NCBI GenBank assembly: GCA_052161645.1
Contig: CP197414.1
DNA: 64,000 bases
Direction: 5' to 3' (one strand)
Origin: Laterigemmans sp052161645
GTDB taxonomy: Bacteria; Planctomycetota; Planctomycetia; Pirellulales; Pirellulaceae
The notes under the pieces were generated by a model. The model searched no databases, was not told where the DNA came from, and worked only from the letters and a program-made list of their open reading frames with translations. Of this stretch, positions 53,640 to 63,123 are shown in pieces. Made by a program: the position numbers and the translations under genes. Numbering within the stretch: the first letter of the stretch is position 1; each line of letters begins with the position of its first letter.

Positions 53640-55616
53640 CTAACGAACAAACAAAAACTCACGCGTGTTCAGCAACGACCAGATAATGTTCCCCAAACCA
53701 ATCAAGGGTGTTTTGGCACTGCCCACTTCCGCGGCCGCAATCCGGCGATCCTCGACTGTCGGCTCTCTGGCCAGCACCGTCAGGAAGATCAGGTCGACCG
53801 CTTCGCGAGGATTTTCGGTCGCAGCGACGGCATCATAAATTCGCGACCCCCGTTCCAACATGGAATGCGTAATGGGACCATTAAACATGGTGAGAATTTG
53901 CGGCACCGTGGCCGCTTTGGTACCGCCACTAATGCTGGCCCGGTCGCTCTGGCCAAACTGCCGCAGGAAATGCCCCGCCGGCATCGGCGTTGGCAACTCG
54001 CTGGCTTTCGCTAGCAACAATCCCTTGTAACCATGTTGTTTGTTAAGGTTCTGTTTGTAAACGTTGAGCAGATAAGTCTTACTAAATCTGTCAGCTTGAG
54101 TTTGCACTTGATTAAAGTTGACTTGATCTAAATCCAAAGCAACATACTGACGCAACTGGGCAGCGGTGGGACGTTGGAATGGCCAGGGGTTATAAACCGT
54201 TAGCGTCAAGATTGAATCCCAGACTTGCTCAGCAGTCATCCGCCGCAGCGCAGGGCCCGTGTAAGTAAAGCTCTTCCAATCCGCGATATCGACCTCGACC
54301 GAATCGAGCTGGTACGACGTGGAGTAAACAATCCGTCGAATTAACTCTTTCAAATCAAAGTCAGTTTCCACGAGTTGCTCGGCCAGCGTGGTCAACAATT
54401 CCTCGCTGAACGGCGGATTGGAGTCTTTAAAGTCATCCACCGGCTCGACCACCCCCACTCCCGTCAAACGCTGCCACAAACGGTTGGCGACCGTGCGGGA
54501 AAATCGCTCGTTGTCAGCGGAAGTCAGCCAGGCGGCAAATTGTTTGCGGGGACTGGCCTCGGACGAGCCGCTGGGCAGTTCACCCCAGGGCAATTGAGGT
54601 GAAACCACCTCGTTTGGCTTACCATCGGTGTAGGCGTAATCGTGAGGCAGCTTGAGTTTGCGTTTTGTTTCCTGCACCGAATACGTATTGGCCCGCACCA
54701 AGCGCTGCAAAGGACCGACTTGCTGTCGGGAAAGCTGTCGCTCCGCTTGGCTGATCAATGTCGGGACCGGGTTCTTCTTGTCTTTGAATTGGTTGCGTCC
54801 CAGACGGGTTAACGTTCCCGAGGTAAACGCGGCCAGTTCGTAAAACTGTCGCTGACTCCAATCCTCAAACGGGTGATCATGACACTGGGCACAACCAATT
54901 TGCGTTCCCAAGAAAATTCGCACGGTGTTGTCGACATACGGCAGTGGCATACCATTGTCACGCAACTGATATCCGACAGCCGGATTGTCCCAAATTTTGC
55001 CATCAGCGGTCAGCATCTCATAGACCCACTTGTCGTAGGCTAGGTTGGTGCGAATCGCGTCTTTCACATAAGCCAAATAAGGATCGGCAATAATGTTCGG
55101 CTCGGGCCGTTCGGTCAGCCGTAAAACGTCCGCCCACATGTTGTAGAAATTGCTAACGTAGTCGGGACTTGCCAACAAATCATCAATCAATTGCAATCGT
55201 TTTTCGGGTTCCGGGGAAGCCAAAAAAGCTTTGACTTCATCGCCGGTGGGAATGCGGCCAGCCAGATCAAGATAAATGCGACGCACAAAGGTCGAATCGC
55301 TGACCGCCGACTGGGGGCGTCGATTTCGCTGTCGCAAATGGTTGAGAACCGCTTGATCGATGCGACTCGCACCCGCTTGCGCAGCAGCCCTTGAGCCAGG
55401 CTTTACCGCCGCAACCTGCATTTGCACCGGTGCGGTCAATTGGGAACTGGCCGGCAGTTGAACCGGCGGGGGCGCCTGGGAGCGATTTGGCCGGCCCCCT
55501 TGGCCGATCGCCTGGGGGGACAGCACAAGCGAACTTCCGCCCAGCACAAACAACGCCAAGCAGCGGGCGGTAAACGCTGGCGATGGCAACACGAAACGAC
55601 TAGACAAGCCCTGCAT
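53640..55616 (-). CDS. DUF1549/DUF1553 protein with CxxCH motif
   Basis: About 658 residues from the ATG at 55616, which has AAGGAGA upstream at good spacing; a leader (FTARCLALFVLGGSSLVL) follows. DUF1549: DSTFVRRIYLDLAGRIPTGDEVKAFL, FYNMWADVLRL, FLGTQIGCAQCHDHPFEDW with a haem-type CxxCH. DUF1553: RKQFAAWLTSADNERFSRTVANRLWQRLTGVGVVEPVDDF and DFDLKELIRRIVYSTSYQL. These proteins are exported and paired with DUF1501 proteins; their enzymatic role is not established. Confidence 0.92.
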   Translation of the reverse strand: MQGLSSRFVLPSPAFTARCLALFVLGGSSLVLSPQAIGQGGRPNRSQAPPPVQLPASSQLTAPVQMQVAAVKPGSRAAAQAGASRIDQAVLNHLRQRNRRPQSAVSDSTFVRRIYLDLAGRIPTGDEVKAFLASPEPEKRLQLIDDLLASPDYVSNFYNMWADVLRLTERPEPNIIADPYLAYVKDAIRTNLAYDKWVYEMLTADGKIWDNPAVGYQLRDNGMPLPYVDNTVRIFLGTQIGCAQCHDHPFEDWSQRQFYELAAFTSGTLTRLGRNQFKDKKNPVPTLISQAERQLSRQQVGPLQRLVRANTYSVQETKRKLKLPHDYAYTDGKPNEVVSPQLPWGELPSGSSEASPRKQFAAWLTSADNERFSRTVANRLWQRLTGVGVVEPVDDFKDSNPPFSEELLTTLAEQLVETDFDLKELIRRIVYSTSYQLDSVEVDIADWKSFTYTGPALRRMTAEQVWDSILTLTVYNPWPFQRPTAAQLRQYVALDLDQVNFNQVQTQADRFSKTYLLNVYKQNLNKQHGYKGLLLAKASELPTPMPAGHFLRQFGQSDRASISGGTKAATVPQILTMFNGPITHSMLERGSRIYDAVAATENPREAVDLIFLTVLAREPTVEDRRIAAAEVGSAKTPLIGLGNIIWSLLNTREFLFVR

Positions 55617-55855
55617 GACGTCTTCTCCTTGATGCCGATCCAAAAGCCGAGAAGAACCGTGGCGAACGCCCGTACGGCCAAAGCCTTTCAGATTGACAAT
55701 TGACCACGAAGCCGCGACCGCTGTTATGATAGCAGCTGACGCGAGTGCTCACTCCCCAATCGCACCAGCATAGTCTGTAATTCCACGCCAGTGGTGCACG
55801 CAGTGACTATTTGGTCCCCAAATGTTATTCACCCCAGAACCCGAGGACTGCGAAC

Positions 55856-56860
55856 ATGACGTCAAGTCAAAGATATTCGGCTGCGATTTTCTTCAGTTTG
55901 GCATTTTTCACCATGAACAACTCGTTCCCGCAGGCAGTTGCCGCCACAGAACCGGCCAGCACAGAACCGGCCAGCACAGAACCGGCCAGCACAAAATACG
56001 AAGTCCGCGAGGATGAGCGAGGGCCGCTGGTGTTTCGTGACGATCAATTGGTTACGCAATATTTAACGGTAAGCGGCCACAAGCCGGTGCTGTACCCGCT
56101 GCACGGTCCTGATGGCGTGCCTCTGACCCGCGCATTCCCGATCGCTGATGCACTCCCCGGCGAGGCCAAAGACCATGTGCACCATCGTTCCCTGTGGTTC
56201 ACCCACGGTGAAGTCAATGAGTTTGATTTTTGGGCCGAAGGGGAGCATTGCGGCAAGATCAAACAGACTTCGATCGAGGCGACGGCCGACTCCAAACAAG
56301 CCAAACTGGTGACCGAAAATGATTGGCTGACACCGGCTGGAGACGTGTTGCTGAGCGACCAACGCACGCTGGTTTTTCACGACGTGGAAGGTACCCAGGT
56401 GATCGATTTTGACGTTGTCCTGACCGCCGGCGAAACAGATGTCGTCTTCGGTGACACGAAGGAGGGCAGCTTCGGCGTCCGCGTGGCGGGCACGATGAAA
56501 GTCGACGCCAAGCAGGGAGGGACGATCTTGACCAGCCGCGGAGCAAAAGACGGAGCCGCCTGGGGCCAAGAGGCCGAATGGGTCGATTACAGCGGCCCGG
56601 TCGACGGCAAGACCTACGGAGTGACCATCATGAATCACCCCAGCAGTTTTGGCTTTCCCACTCGCTGGCACGTCCGCAGCTATGGCCTGTTCGCCGCGAA
56701 TCCTTTCGGGGTTCACCACTTTGTCGGTGGAAAGCGAACCGAAGGCGTGCGATTACCGGCCGGCGAATCGCTGAGCTTGCGATATCGCCTGGTCTTGCAT
56801 CGCGGCGGAGCGGCCGACGCCAACTTGGAAGCACAGTGGAAAGCCTACGCCGGCGAGTAA
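55856..56860 (+). CDS. PmoA-family protein (DUF6807-like), secreted
   Basis: About 334 residues from the ATG at 55856, with a leader (YSAAIFFSLAFFTMNNSFPQAVA). After the leader come three tandem 15-bp units (55949-55993) giving TEPAS repeats, then the PmoA domain: PVLYPLHGPDGVPLTRAFP, AKDHVHHRSLWFTHGEVNEFDFW, GVRVAGTMKV, WVDYSGPVDGKTYGVTIMNHPSSFGFPTRWHVRSYGLFAANPFG. Despite its name the family is not methane monooxygenase; the beta-sandwich is thought to act on sugars or in carbohydrate metabolism. It is divergent from the DUF1549 operon. Confidence 0.88.
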   Translation: MTSSQRYSAAIFFSLAFFTMNNSFPQAVAATEPASTEPASTEPASTKYEVREDERGPLVFRDDQLVTQYLTVSGHKPVLYPLHGPDGVPLTRAFPIADALPGEAKDHVHHRSLWFTHGEVNEFDFWAEGEHCGKIKQTSIEATADSKQAKLVTENDWLTPAGDVLLSDQRTLVFHDVEGTQVIDFDVVLTAGETDVVFGDTKEGSFGVRVAGTMKVDAKQGGTILTSRGAKDGAAWGQEAEWVDYSGPVDGKTYGVTIMNHPSSFGFPTRWHVRSYGLFAANPFGVHHFVGGKRTEGVRLPAGESLSLRYRLVLHRGGAADANLEAQWKAYAGE

Positions 56861-56861
56861 A

Positions 56862-58214
56862 TCACTTGGCGGCGAAGATCCGCTTGACTTCGTCGATGCT
56901 CGTTAACCCGCGGGCCACAGTCAGCACCGCCTCGGCTTGCAAGTTCTGATGCCCTTCTTCTTTGGCGATGGCACGCAGTTTGTTCAAATCGCGAGTCTTC
57001 AGCAGGGCGTCGCGAAACTTGTCACTGGGGCGGAGCAATTCAAAGATGGCGATGCGGCCAAAATAGCCCCTGCCCTGACACTGCGGACAGGGCGGGATGG
57101 GAGCCGGTCGCCCCTTCTCATCCACTTGTTGTTCAATCGGCGGTGGCACGTACGGCTGAAACAACAAGGAAACGCGTCCAGGCGGAATCCCCAGCCGCTG
57201 CAATAGCGCCGGAGGTGGCGGAAAGCCCTGCTTGCACTGTTCGCACAAGCGCCGCACCAGCCGTTGATTGGTCACACCCATCAAGATCGGCACCAATTCC
57301 TTCGCCGCTTGCGGATACTGCGTGACCAGCCGCAGAGCCGCTTCGACGGCGTCATTTGCGACCAATCGCGTGTAGGCGTGCTTGTCATTCTTACTGGCTT
57401 GGACGCAAATTTTCTCCAGCGTTTCGTCGTCAGGAATCTGCGGCAACAAAAAGACATCGGGTTCTTTGAGCAGCATCCGGCGGAGCAACTCCGCGGCGTT
57501 GGGCCCCTCGGTTTCGTCATAGAAATTAGGATTGACGTTGATCGTCTCCGGCTCCGGGTCGTGGAGCGGTTCGAGCGATTGAAAGTCACGCACGAATTTA
57601 TCGGCCGCGTCGATGGTGATCTGCCAAGTCGTCGACAGTCCCAATCCCTTGGGAGCACTGACCGCGATAAAGCCTCCGCTGTCGTTCAACATTTCCCTGA
57701 ACGACTCGATCATTTTGTCCCGCATCCCCAAGGCGGCCAAGTTCTCGAAAGGCAGTTTCTCTTGCTCGAGCCGCAGCAGCACCCGTTCGCCGGTCGCCAC
57801 ACCTTGGCTTTGAAAAGCGACGTTCCACTTATCTCGGCCAGTCTTTAGCTTGAGCTTACCCGCTTGCGCCGAGCGCCGATCTTGCGGATTGAGACTGGCC
57901 AGCATCTTCAGCGACACCAACATCGCATCGCCAGCATCCCGGGGCAGCGGTGGCATCTGCTCCCACAGTCCGTCGACTTGATAGCGAATCGCCACGCCCT
58001 GTTGGGTAAAATCAAACAGAATCTGCCCCGCCCGGTTGGCCAACGCGTGTGCCACTTGCCCACCAGCGACGGGCAGGCCTGGCGTTTGACGCGCTTGAAT
58101 CAATACCGATTGCTGTTCCGTCTTATCGGCAATTGCCGGACTTAATTCGACCGGCGGGAACAATTGCCAGGGCTGCAGTTCTTCGACGGGGGTCTGCTTA
58201 TTTTTCTTAACCAT
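56862..58214 (-). CDS. PulE/GspE-like protein with broken ATPase motifs
   Basis: 450 residues with the overall layout of a type II secretion/type IV pilus assembly ATPase: N-terminal domain (about 50-150, with IRYQVDGLWEQMPPLP), the ATPase core, and the Zn-binding tail with CEQCKQG and CPQCQGRGYFGRIAIFELL. The Walker A motif reads APKGLGLSTTW, so the essential Lys of GSGKST is Leu; the Walker B region reads EPDVFLLPQIPD where active enzymes have DPDIIMVGEIRD. It is therefore unlikely to hydrolyse ATP. The zinc tail is intact. It lies directly downstream of a complete PilT-like ATPase on the same strand. Confidence 0.85.
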   Translation of the reverse strand: MVKKNKQTPVEELQPWQLFPPVELSPAIADKTEQQSVLIQARQTPGLPVAGGQVAHALANRAGQILFDFTQQGVAIRYQVDGLWEQMPPLPRDAGDAMLVSLKMLASLNPQDRRSAQAGKLKLKTGRDKWNVAFQSQGVATGERVLLRLEQEKLPFENLAALGMRDKMIESFREMLNDSGGFIAVSAPKGLGLSTTWQITIDAADKFVRDFQSLEPLHDPEPETINVNPNFYDETEGPNAAELLRRMLLKEPDVFLLPQIPDDETLEKICVQASKNDKHAYTRLVANDAVEAALRLVTQYPQAAKELVPILMGVTNQRLVRRLCEQCKQGFPPPPALLQRLGIPPGRVSLLFQPYVPPPIEQQVDEKGRPAPIPPCPQCQGRGYFGRIAIFELLRPSDKFRDALLKTRDLNKLRAIAKEEGHQNLQAEAVLTVARGLTSIDEVKRIFAAK

Positions 58215-58296
58215 TGCGTTGGGATAAGCCTAAGGGTGCGTTGAGAGATGTCTGAAGGAAACGTGGAAAAGTAGGAGTGGCACCACCGCGGGTGGC

Positions 58297-59505
58297 TTAG
58301 ATGATACCCGGTGATTTCACATCAATCCCCTTCAGAGCCATCTTCAGCGCATCTTTATTCGGCGCCACAGCAAAGGCCGTGGGCCGATCAATTAATTCGT
58401 CATCGATCAATTTCTTCAGGCTCATCGTAAAATCTTGCATGCCATCTTCCGCCCCGATACGAATCGCGTCGGGCAATTTTTGATCGTGCCCCTCGAGGAC
58501 CAGTTTGCGGATCATCGGTGAGAAGGTCATCACCTCGCAAGTCGGCACGCGGGAAACGCCCGGCTTAATGCTCCGCAATAATTTCTGAGCAACGATGCCT
58601 TTCATGTTAAAGGCAATCGCGCTGCGAATCGCGCCGTGCATTTCTTCCGGGAACAAGTCCAAAATCCGCCCGATCGTCGTCGCAGCACTCGAGGCGTGGA
58701 TAGTACCGAACACCAAGTGTCCCGTCTCGGCGGCGTGAATCGCCGTCATAAAGGTTTCCTCATCCCGCATTTCACCAACCAAAATGATGTCGGGATCTTC
58801 CCGCACGGCGTGCTTCATGCCAATGCCAAAGTCCTTCACGTCCTGGCCTATCTCGCGTTGGTTAATCAAACATTTGTCTTCGGTAAAGACGAACTCGATG
58901 GGGTCTTCAAGTGTCAAAATGTGCTTCCGATAAATGCTGTTTACATAATTCAGCATGGAAGCAATCGTGGTCGATTTTCCCGAACCGGTAACCCCCGCCA
59001 ACAACACCATGCCTTGGTCAAAGTGACACAGCGACTCGATTACCGGTGGCAAAAACAAACCGCGAAAGTCGGGAATCTTGTTGTTAATCCGGCGAGCCAC
59101 CAAACCGACTCGTCCCAACTGCTTGAGCATGTTGACGCGAAATCGCCAAGAGATACCGTCGATTTCGCAGATGTAAGCAAAGTCAGCACCGCCATCCTCC
59201 TCGAAAATCCGCCGGTTGCGGTCGTCCAACATCGGCACCAACAAACGCACCATCTCTTCGTTATCGATGGGAGGACGATTCAACGCTCGCAATTCGCCCC
59301 CCACTCGCACCATCGGCGGTTGGCCGACTTTGAGGTGCAAGTCAGAACCTTCCAGTTTGACTAAGGCGCGAAAAATCTTGTCCACTTCGAGGTCGCGACG
59401 TTCGACCAACAGACTGGCTCGCAAACGATCAGCAGTTGCGTCACCACTGTCTGTTCCGCTGGTGGGAGCTGAAGCCGATCCGTTGCGTTTGGTGGATGAT
59501 GACAT
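58297..59505 (-). CDS. PilT-like type IV pilus retraction ATPase
   Basis: 402 residues with a disordered N-terminus, then the PilT layout: LVKLEGSDLHLKVGQPPMVRV, a full Walker A (GVTGSGKSTT), the Asp box in LTLEDPIEFVF, Walker B REDPDIILVGEMRDEETF and the His box TGHLVFGTIHASSAATTIGRILDLFPEE. These hexameric motors disassemble pilins for twitching or DNA uptake. It lies 83 bp upstream of the pseudo-ATPase gene, probably in one operon; no other pilus genes are in the window. Confidence 0.92.
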   Translation of the reverse strand: MSSSTKRNGSASAPTSGTDSGDATADRLRASLLVERRDLEVDKIFRALVKLEGSDLHLKVGQPPMVRVGGELRALNRPPIDNEEMVRLLVPMLDDRNRRIFEEDGGADFAYICEIDGISWRFRVNMLKQLGRVGLVARRINNKIPDFRGLFLPPVIESLCHFDQGMVLLAGVTGSGKSTTIASMLNYVNSIYRKHILTLEDPIEFVFTEDKCLINQREIGQDVKDFGIGMKHAVREDPDIILVGEMRDEETFMTAIHAAETGHLVFGTIHASSAATTIGRILDLFPEEMHGAIRSAIAFNMKGIVAQKLLRSIKPGVSRVPTCEVMTFSPMIRKLVLEGHDQKLPDAIRIGAEDGMQDFTMSLKKLIDDELIDRPTAFAVAPNKDALKMALKGIDVKSPGII

Positions 59506-59562
59506 GCGGGCTCTCTATATCAATCGCGAATGTTGCGGAAAAGTGTCGAAAAGTCGTCGCCG

Positions 59563-60351
59563 TTACGAAGCAGTTGGCGTCGGCGTTAGCCGTACCGGGA
59601 TCCCGGCGTCGGCCAAGGCCTGCTTCGTTTCAGCTATTGTATATTGCCCGAAGTGAAAAATGCTTGCCGCCAGCACGGCATCGGCCTTACCAGCCAGAAT
59701 TGCCGCGATCATGTGTTCTGGACCACCCGCCCCCCCACTGGCGACAACTGGTATCGAAACGGCCTCGGATACAGCTCGCGTGACTGGCAAGTCGTAGCCG
59801 TCACACGTGCCATCTGCATCCATGCTAGTCAGAACGATTTCCCCCGCACCCAAACTTTCCACTTCTTGGGCCCAAGCAACCGCCTCGAGCCCCGTCGGTT
59901 TGCGGCCTCCATTGACAAAAACCTCCCAAACCTCACGACCGTCACGTTGCACTCGCTTGGGGTCGATGTTGACCACGATGCACTGCGAGCCAAACCGCTC
60001 GGCCGCGCGGCGAATAAACTGAGGATCGCGGACCGCGGCCGAATTGATGGAAACTTTATCGCTGCCAGCTTGCAGCAGAGCCCGCACATCTTCAATGTCG
60101 CGCACTCCCCCCCCCACGGTCAACGGCATGAAGACTTGCTCTGCCGTCCGCCGCACCACATCGATGATGATCTCCCGCTCTTCATGCGAAGCACAGATAT
60201 CGAGGAAGACCAATTCGTCGGCCCCCTCCGCTTCATATCGCCGGGCGACCTCGACCGGATCGCCAGCGTCACGCAAATTGACGAAATTGGTCCCTTTAAC
60301 CACGCGTCCTCGATCGACATCCAGGCAGGGAATCACACGTTTGGCAAGCAT
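59563..60351 (-). CDS. hisF: Imidazole glycerol phosphate synthase cyclase subunit
   Basis: 262 residues starting at the ATG at 60351 (MLAKRVIPCLDVDRGRVVKG). This TIM-barrel enzyme joins PRFAR and ammonia, delivered by HisH, into IGP and AICAR in histidine biosynthesis. Conserved blocks are LVFLDICASHEERE, PLTVGGGV, VSINSAAV, VVNIDPKRV, EIVLTSMDADGT and PVVASGGAGGPEHM, with catalytic Asp in CLDVD and SMDADGT. HisH is not adjacent in the window. Frames upstream of 60351 belong to other sequence and are not part of this gene. Confidence 0.95.
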   Translation of the reverse strand: MLAKRVIPCLDVDRGRVVKGTNFVNLRDAGDPVEVARRYEAEGADELVFLDICASHEEREIIIDVVRRTAEQVFMPLTVGGGVRDIEDVRALLQAGSDKVSINSAAVRDPQFIRRAAERFGSQCIVVNIDPKRVQRDGREVWEVFVNGGRKPTGLEAVAWAQEVESLGAGEIVLTSMDADGTCDGYDLPVTRAVSEAVSIPVVASGGAGGPEHMIAAILAGKADAVLAASIFHFGQYTIAETKQALADAGIPVRLTPTPTAS

Positions 60352-60464
60352 GGGGCGACAGTAGACAAAAGTGAGTGTCAGAAAGTGAGTGGAAAAAGCC
60401 GCCCAAATCGACGACTTCATCAGTTGCGTGGCAACGACTAGAGCCAGACCAGCAGCGAATTGAA

Positions 60465-61361
60465 CTACTTCGCCTGAACAAGTGGCTCGACCTGCTTGCT
60501 CTCCAGCGAGACGCGGAAAATCTGTTTGGCGTGCGGGTCGGCAATGAACAACTGGCCTTCGTGCAACGCCAAGCCGACGGGGTTTTGCAACGGTTCGCCC
60601 GCCAGCCAACTCTCAACCGCTCCGCTGGGATCGACGCGCCAAATGGTTTTCGCATAGCCATCACTGACCAACGCCGAGCCGTCCGGCAAAACGACAACGT
60701 TGTGGGGAAATTCAAACTTACGTTCTCCCACAACCACCTCAGGAGGCTGATCCGCTTTCAGTTTCACCAACGGGGTAGCGGTCGGAGTGACAGCCCACAA
60801 TTGGCCACTTGGACCGATGTGCAAACCACGCGCGTTGGTCTTGGCGTACAGCTCCGGTTGTCCGCCACTGGCAGCGACGCGATAAACGAAACGGCTCTCC
60901 AAGTCGGCGATGAACAAGTTGCCTTCGGCATCCAGAGCGAGGCTGTTGGGCACGCCGAGAAAGCCCGCCGTCAAGGGCTGCGGGTCGCCGCTGCCGTCGG
61001 CCGCCAAGACGTAAATTTCGCGAGTGGCGGTATCGCCAATGAAAATCCTGCCATCTGGCTGCACGGCCACGCAGCGGGGCCGATTCAGCGGCTGGCGAAA
61101 ACGGGTCGCTCCCCGCACGATCAGTTCGGGAACGCCCCCGGCGGCCGGCAGTCGCCAAACGCCCGGCAGATCTAGGTCGACGACGACCAAACTCCCGTCG
61201 GGCGCGATCGCCAAACTGATTGGGTACTGCATTTCGGCAGCTTCAGCCACTTGAGCCGGTTCTTGGGAGAAGGCAGTCATTGGCTGCAGCGACAGGCCGC
61301 AGGCCAAGCAAAGGAATTTCAAACAGCCGATTCGCATGCCCATTTGCCCCAAACTTCCCAT
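60465..61361 (-). CDS. Secreted SMP-30/NHL-type beta-propeller protein
   Basis: About 298 residues from the ATG at 61361; ATG codons at 61343 and 61337 are alternatives, the last giving a tidy leader (MRIGCLKFLCLACGLSLQ). The mature part shows repeated blades with PISLAIAPDGSLVVVDLDLPGVWRL, RPRCVAVQPDGRIFIGDTATREIYVL, NSLALDAEGNLFIADLESRFVYRV and PVGLALHEGQLFIADPHAKQIFRV, each the NHL-like pattern of a six-bladed propeller. It probably acts in the periplasm as a lactonase-like or binding protein. Confidence 0.82.
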   Translation of the reverse strand: MGSLGQMGMRIGCLKFLCLACGLSLQPMTAFSQEPAQVAEAAEMQYPISLAIAPDGSLVVVDLDLPGVWRLPAAGGVPELIVRGATRFRQPLNRPRCVAVQPDGRIFIGDTATREIYVLAADGSGDPQPLTAGFLGVPNSLALDAEGNLFIADLESRFVYRVAASGGQPELYAKTNARGLHIGPSGQLWAVTPTATPLVKLKADQPPEVVVGERKFEFPHNVVVLPDGSALVSDGYAKTIWRVDPSGAVESWLAGEPLQNPVGLALHEGQLFIADPHAKQIFRVSLESKQVEPLVQAK

Positions 61362-61521
61362 TTCACGCTCGCCGGTTTGAAAAAAGGTTCCGATCATGCC
61401 GCCTGTATCGATTGCGCAAGATTTTCTCATGTTACCGATTATACCGGCCGAAAAAGAACGGTAGATGTGCCCACGTTTTTGCACATGCCGCCCCTCCCCG
61501 TTTCAGCGGTTCGACTCGGAT

Positions 61522-62961
61522 ATGGACATTCATACAAAACATCAGAAGACCAGCGTGCTCCGTAGGATTTCCTACTTTGGTATCCTCACCGCCTTGGCGC
61601 TGACCGGGCTTCCCCAGTCGGCAAACGGGCAAACAGCCGACTCGGCCTCCCGACGTCAGACGACCGAAGACCGGCGGATTGAAACCAGCCACGCTCGCCC
61701 GGTGCAACGCAAGACATTTCGCGTCGCGAGCACCCAGCATACAAACAATCACGACTCCGTGGGCGCCGTAAACCGCTCCAATGGTAAGTCGAAACGCAAG
61801 TCCTTGCTAGCGCAAGCGGCTCACAACGAAGTAATTATGGAAGCACCACCCGAAATGGTCCACGGATCGCCGATAATTGAGGCGGCTTGCGGATTCGAGC
61901 CCGGTTGCGGGGCCGAGTTTGGCTGTGGTCTCGAGTCGGGATGCACATCATGCTGCCAAGGCGCCGGTCTGTGCAGCGGCTGCAACGCCTGTGCTGGCCC
62001 GATCGGTTGTGACAGCGGGCCGCTGTTCGGCGGCGGCTGTGCTGGTGGCTGCGATGGTGGGTGTGACAGCCTGTGTGGCCCTGGCTTCCAACAGGTACAG
62101 TTTTCTCCCTTGATCCTGCCAATGCTGCGGATTAACTGGAGCCAGTTTGAATTCTTTGCCGGCGTAAACGCCTTTTCCGGTCCGCCGAGCTTTGCCGGGC
62201 CGGGCGCACCGGCGGTGGGCGGGGTGGCGGAAAACCGCGACGGAACAGCCAGTTTTGGTTTGCAGCAGGGCTTTAATTTCGCCCGTCCGATGCATCTGTT
62301 TGGGAATGCGGTCTCCATGCAGTTTGGGTTGCGGGCCACGCAAACCAACGCCTCGGGGGCTGAGTTTACCCACGACAACCGGCGACAAGTATTCTTGACT
62401 GGAGGATTGTTTCGCCGCGTCGATTATGGTTTGCAAGGTGGCGTCGTAGTCGATTACCTGCACGACGATTGGTATTACGAGGTGGACGTGCTGCAATTGC
62501 GAGGTCAGCTAAGCTGGATGATGGACCCCTGCAATGAGTTCGGTTACGGGTTCATGACCGCCTTGCAAGATGATGTCTCCGATGGAGTTATTCGCTTTCC
62601 AGGCACCCCGGCGGGTCTCGTCCAGATTGCTTTCGAGCCGCTCGACCAACACCGATTTTTCTACCGCCGGCACTTCAGCCAAGGCGGGATGTTTGACATG
62701 TTTGCGGGCTTCACCAACGACGAAGATGGGTTGTTGGGGATGAGCCTAGAGCTACCGATCATTGATGGTTTGAGCATGCGAAGCGGATTCACGTACTTAA
62801 ACCCAGATTTTTCCGGTGGTCAGATCGACAATCAAGAAGAGACTTGGAATATCGGCATGGGCTTTGTCTGGTATCCCTGCGGTACGGGAGCTCGCTCCAA
62901 ATACGATCGTCCGATGTTCTCGGTAGCTGACAACGGCTCGTTCCTGATTGACCGACAGTAG
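61522..62961 (+). CDS. Cys-rich surface protein, planctomycete-type, unknown function
   Basis: About 479 residues from the ATG at 61522, with a leader (MDIHTKHQKTSVLRRISYFGILTALALTG). A region at about 120-195 is very rich in Cys and Gly (motifs CGFEPGCGAEFGCGLESGC and GGGCAGGCDGGCDSLCG), probably a disulphide-linked or metal-binding stretch. The C-terminal two thirds is beta-rich with aromatic, strand-like repeats (LFRRVDYGLQGGVVVDYLHDDWYYEVD, LDQHRFFYRRHFSQGGMF), consistent with an outer-membrane or cell-surface barrel of the DUF6666 type, an assignment from memory. A strong terminator follows. Confidence 0.75.
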   Translation: MDIHTKHQKTSVLRRISYFGILTALALTGLPQSANGQTADSASRRQTTEDRRIETSHARPVQRKTFRVASTQHTNNHDSVGAVNRSNGKSKRKSLLAQAAHNEVIMEAPPEMVHGSPIIEAACGFEPGCGAEFGCGLESGCTSCCQGAGLCSGCNACAGPIGCDSGPLFGGGCAGGCDGGCDSLCGPGFQQVQFSPLILPMLRINWSQFEFFAGVNAFSGPPSFAGPGAPAVGGVAENRDGTASFGLQQGFNFARPMHLFGNAVSMQFGLRATQTNASGAEFTHDNRRQVFLTGGLFRRVDYGLQGGVVVDYLHDDWYYEVDVLQLRGQLSWMMDPCNEFGYGFMTALQDDVSDGVIRFPGTPAGLVQIAFEPLDQHRFFYRRHFSQGGMFDMFAGFTNDEDGLLGMSLELPIIDGLSMRSGFTYLNPDFSGGQIDNQEETWNIGMGFVWYPCGTGARSKYDRPMFSVADNGSFLIDRQ

Positions 62962-63011
62962 GCTTTCGCGGCTCCTCTGGCACTGGCCAGAACGGTACAA
63001 TGCGTACGGCT

Positions 63012-63052
63012 ACCGCGGAACGCCCCTGTGCGTTCCGCGGTGCTTTCGTTTT
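63012..63052 (+). terminator. Rho-independent terminator
   Basis: ACCGCGGAACGC (63012-63023) and GCGTTCCGCGGT (63030-63041) form a perfect 12-pair stem with a six-base loop, followed by a T-rich tail GCTTTCGTTTTA. It lies 51 bp after the stop of the Cys-rich protein gene. Confidence 0.85.
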
Positions 63053-63123
63053 ATCACGGTCAGCCACAGATCGCGCGTGCGATGACCTCGTCAGAACTTT
63101 CGCGGTACTATTGGGTGTTTGAG

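Noticed and set aside
60352..60609. N-terminal extension of the hisF frame
   Set aside because: HisF proteins begin at MLAKRVIPCLDV; the extension overlaps the end of the propeller gene and is not conserved-looking.
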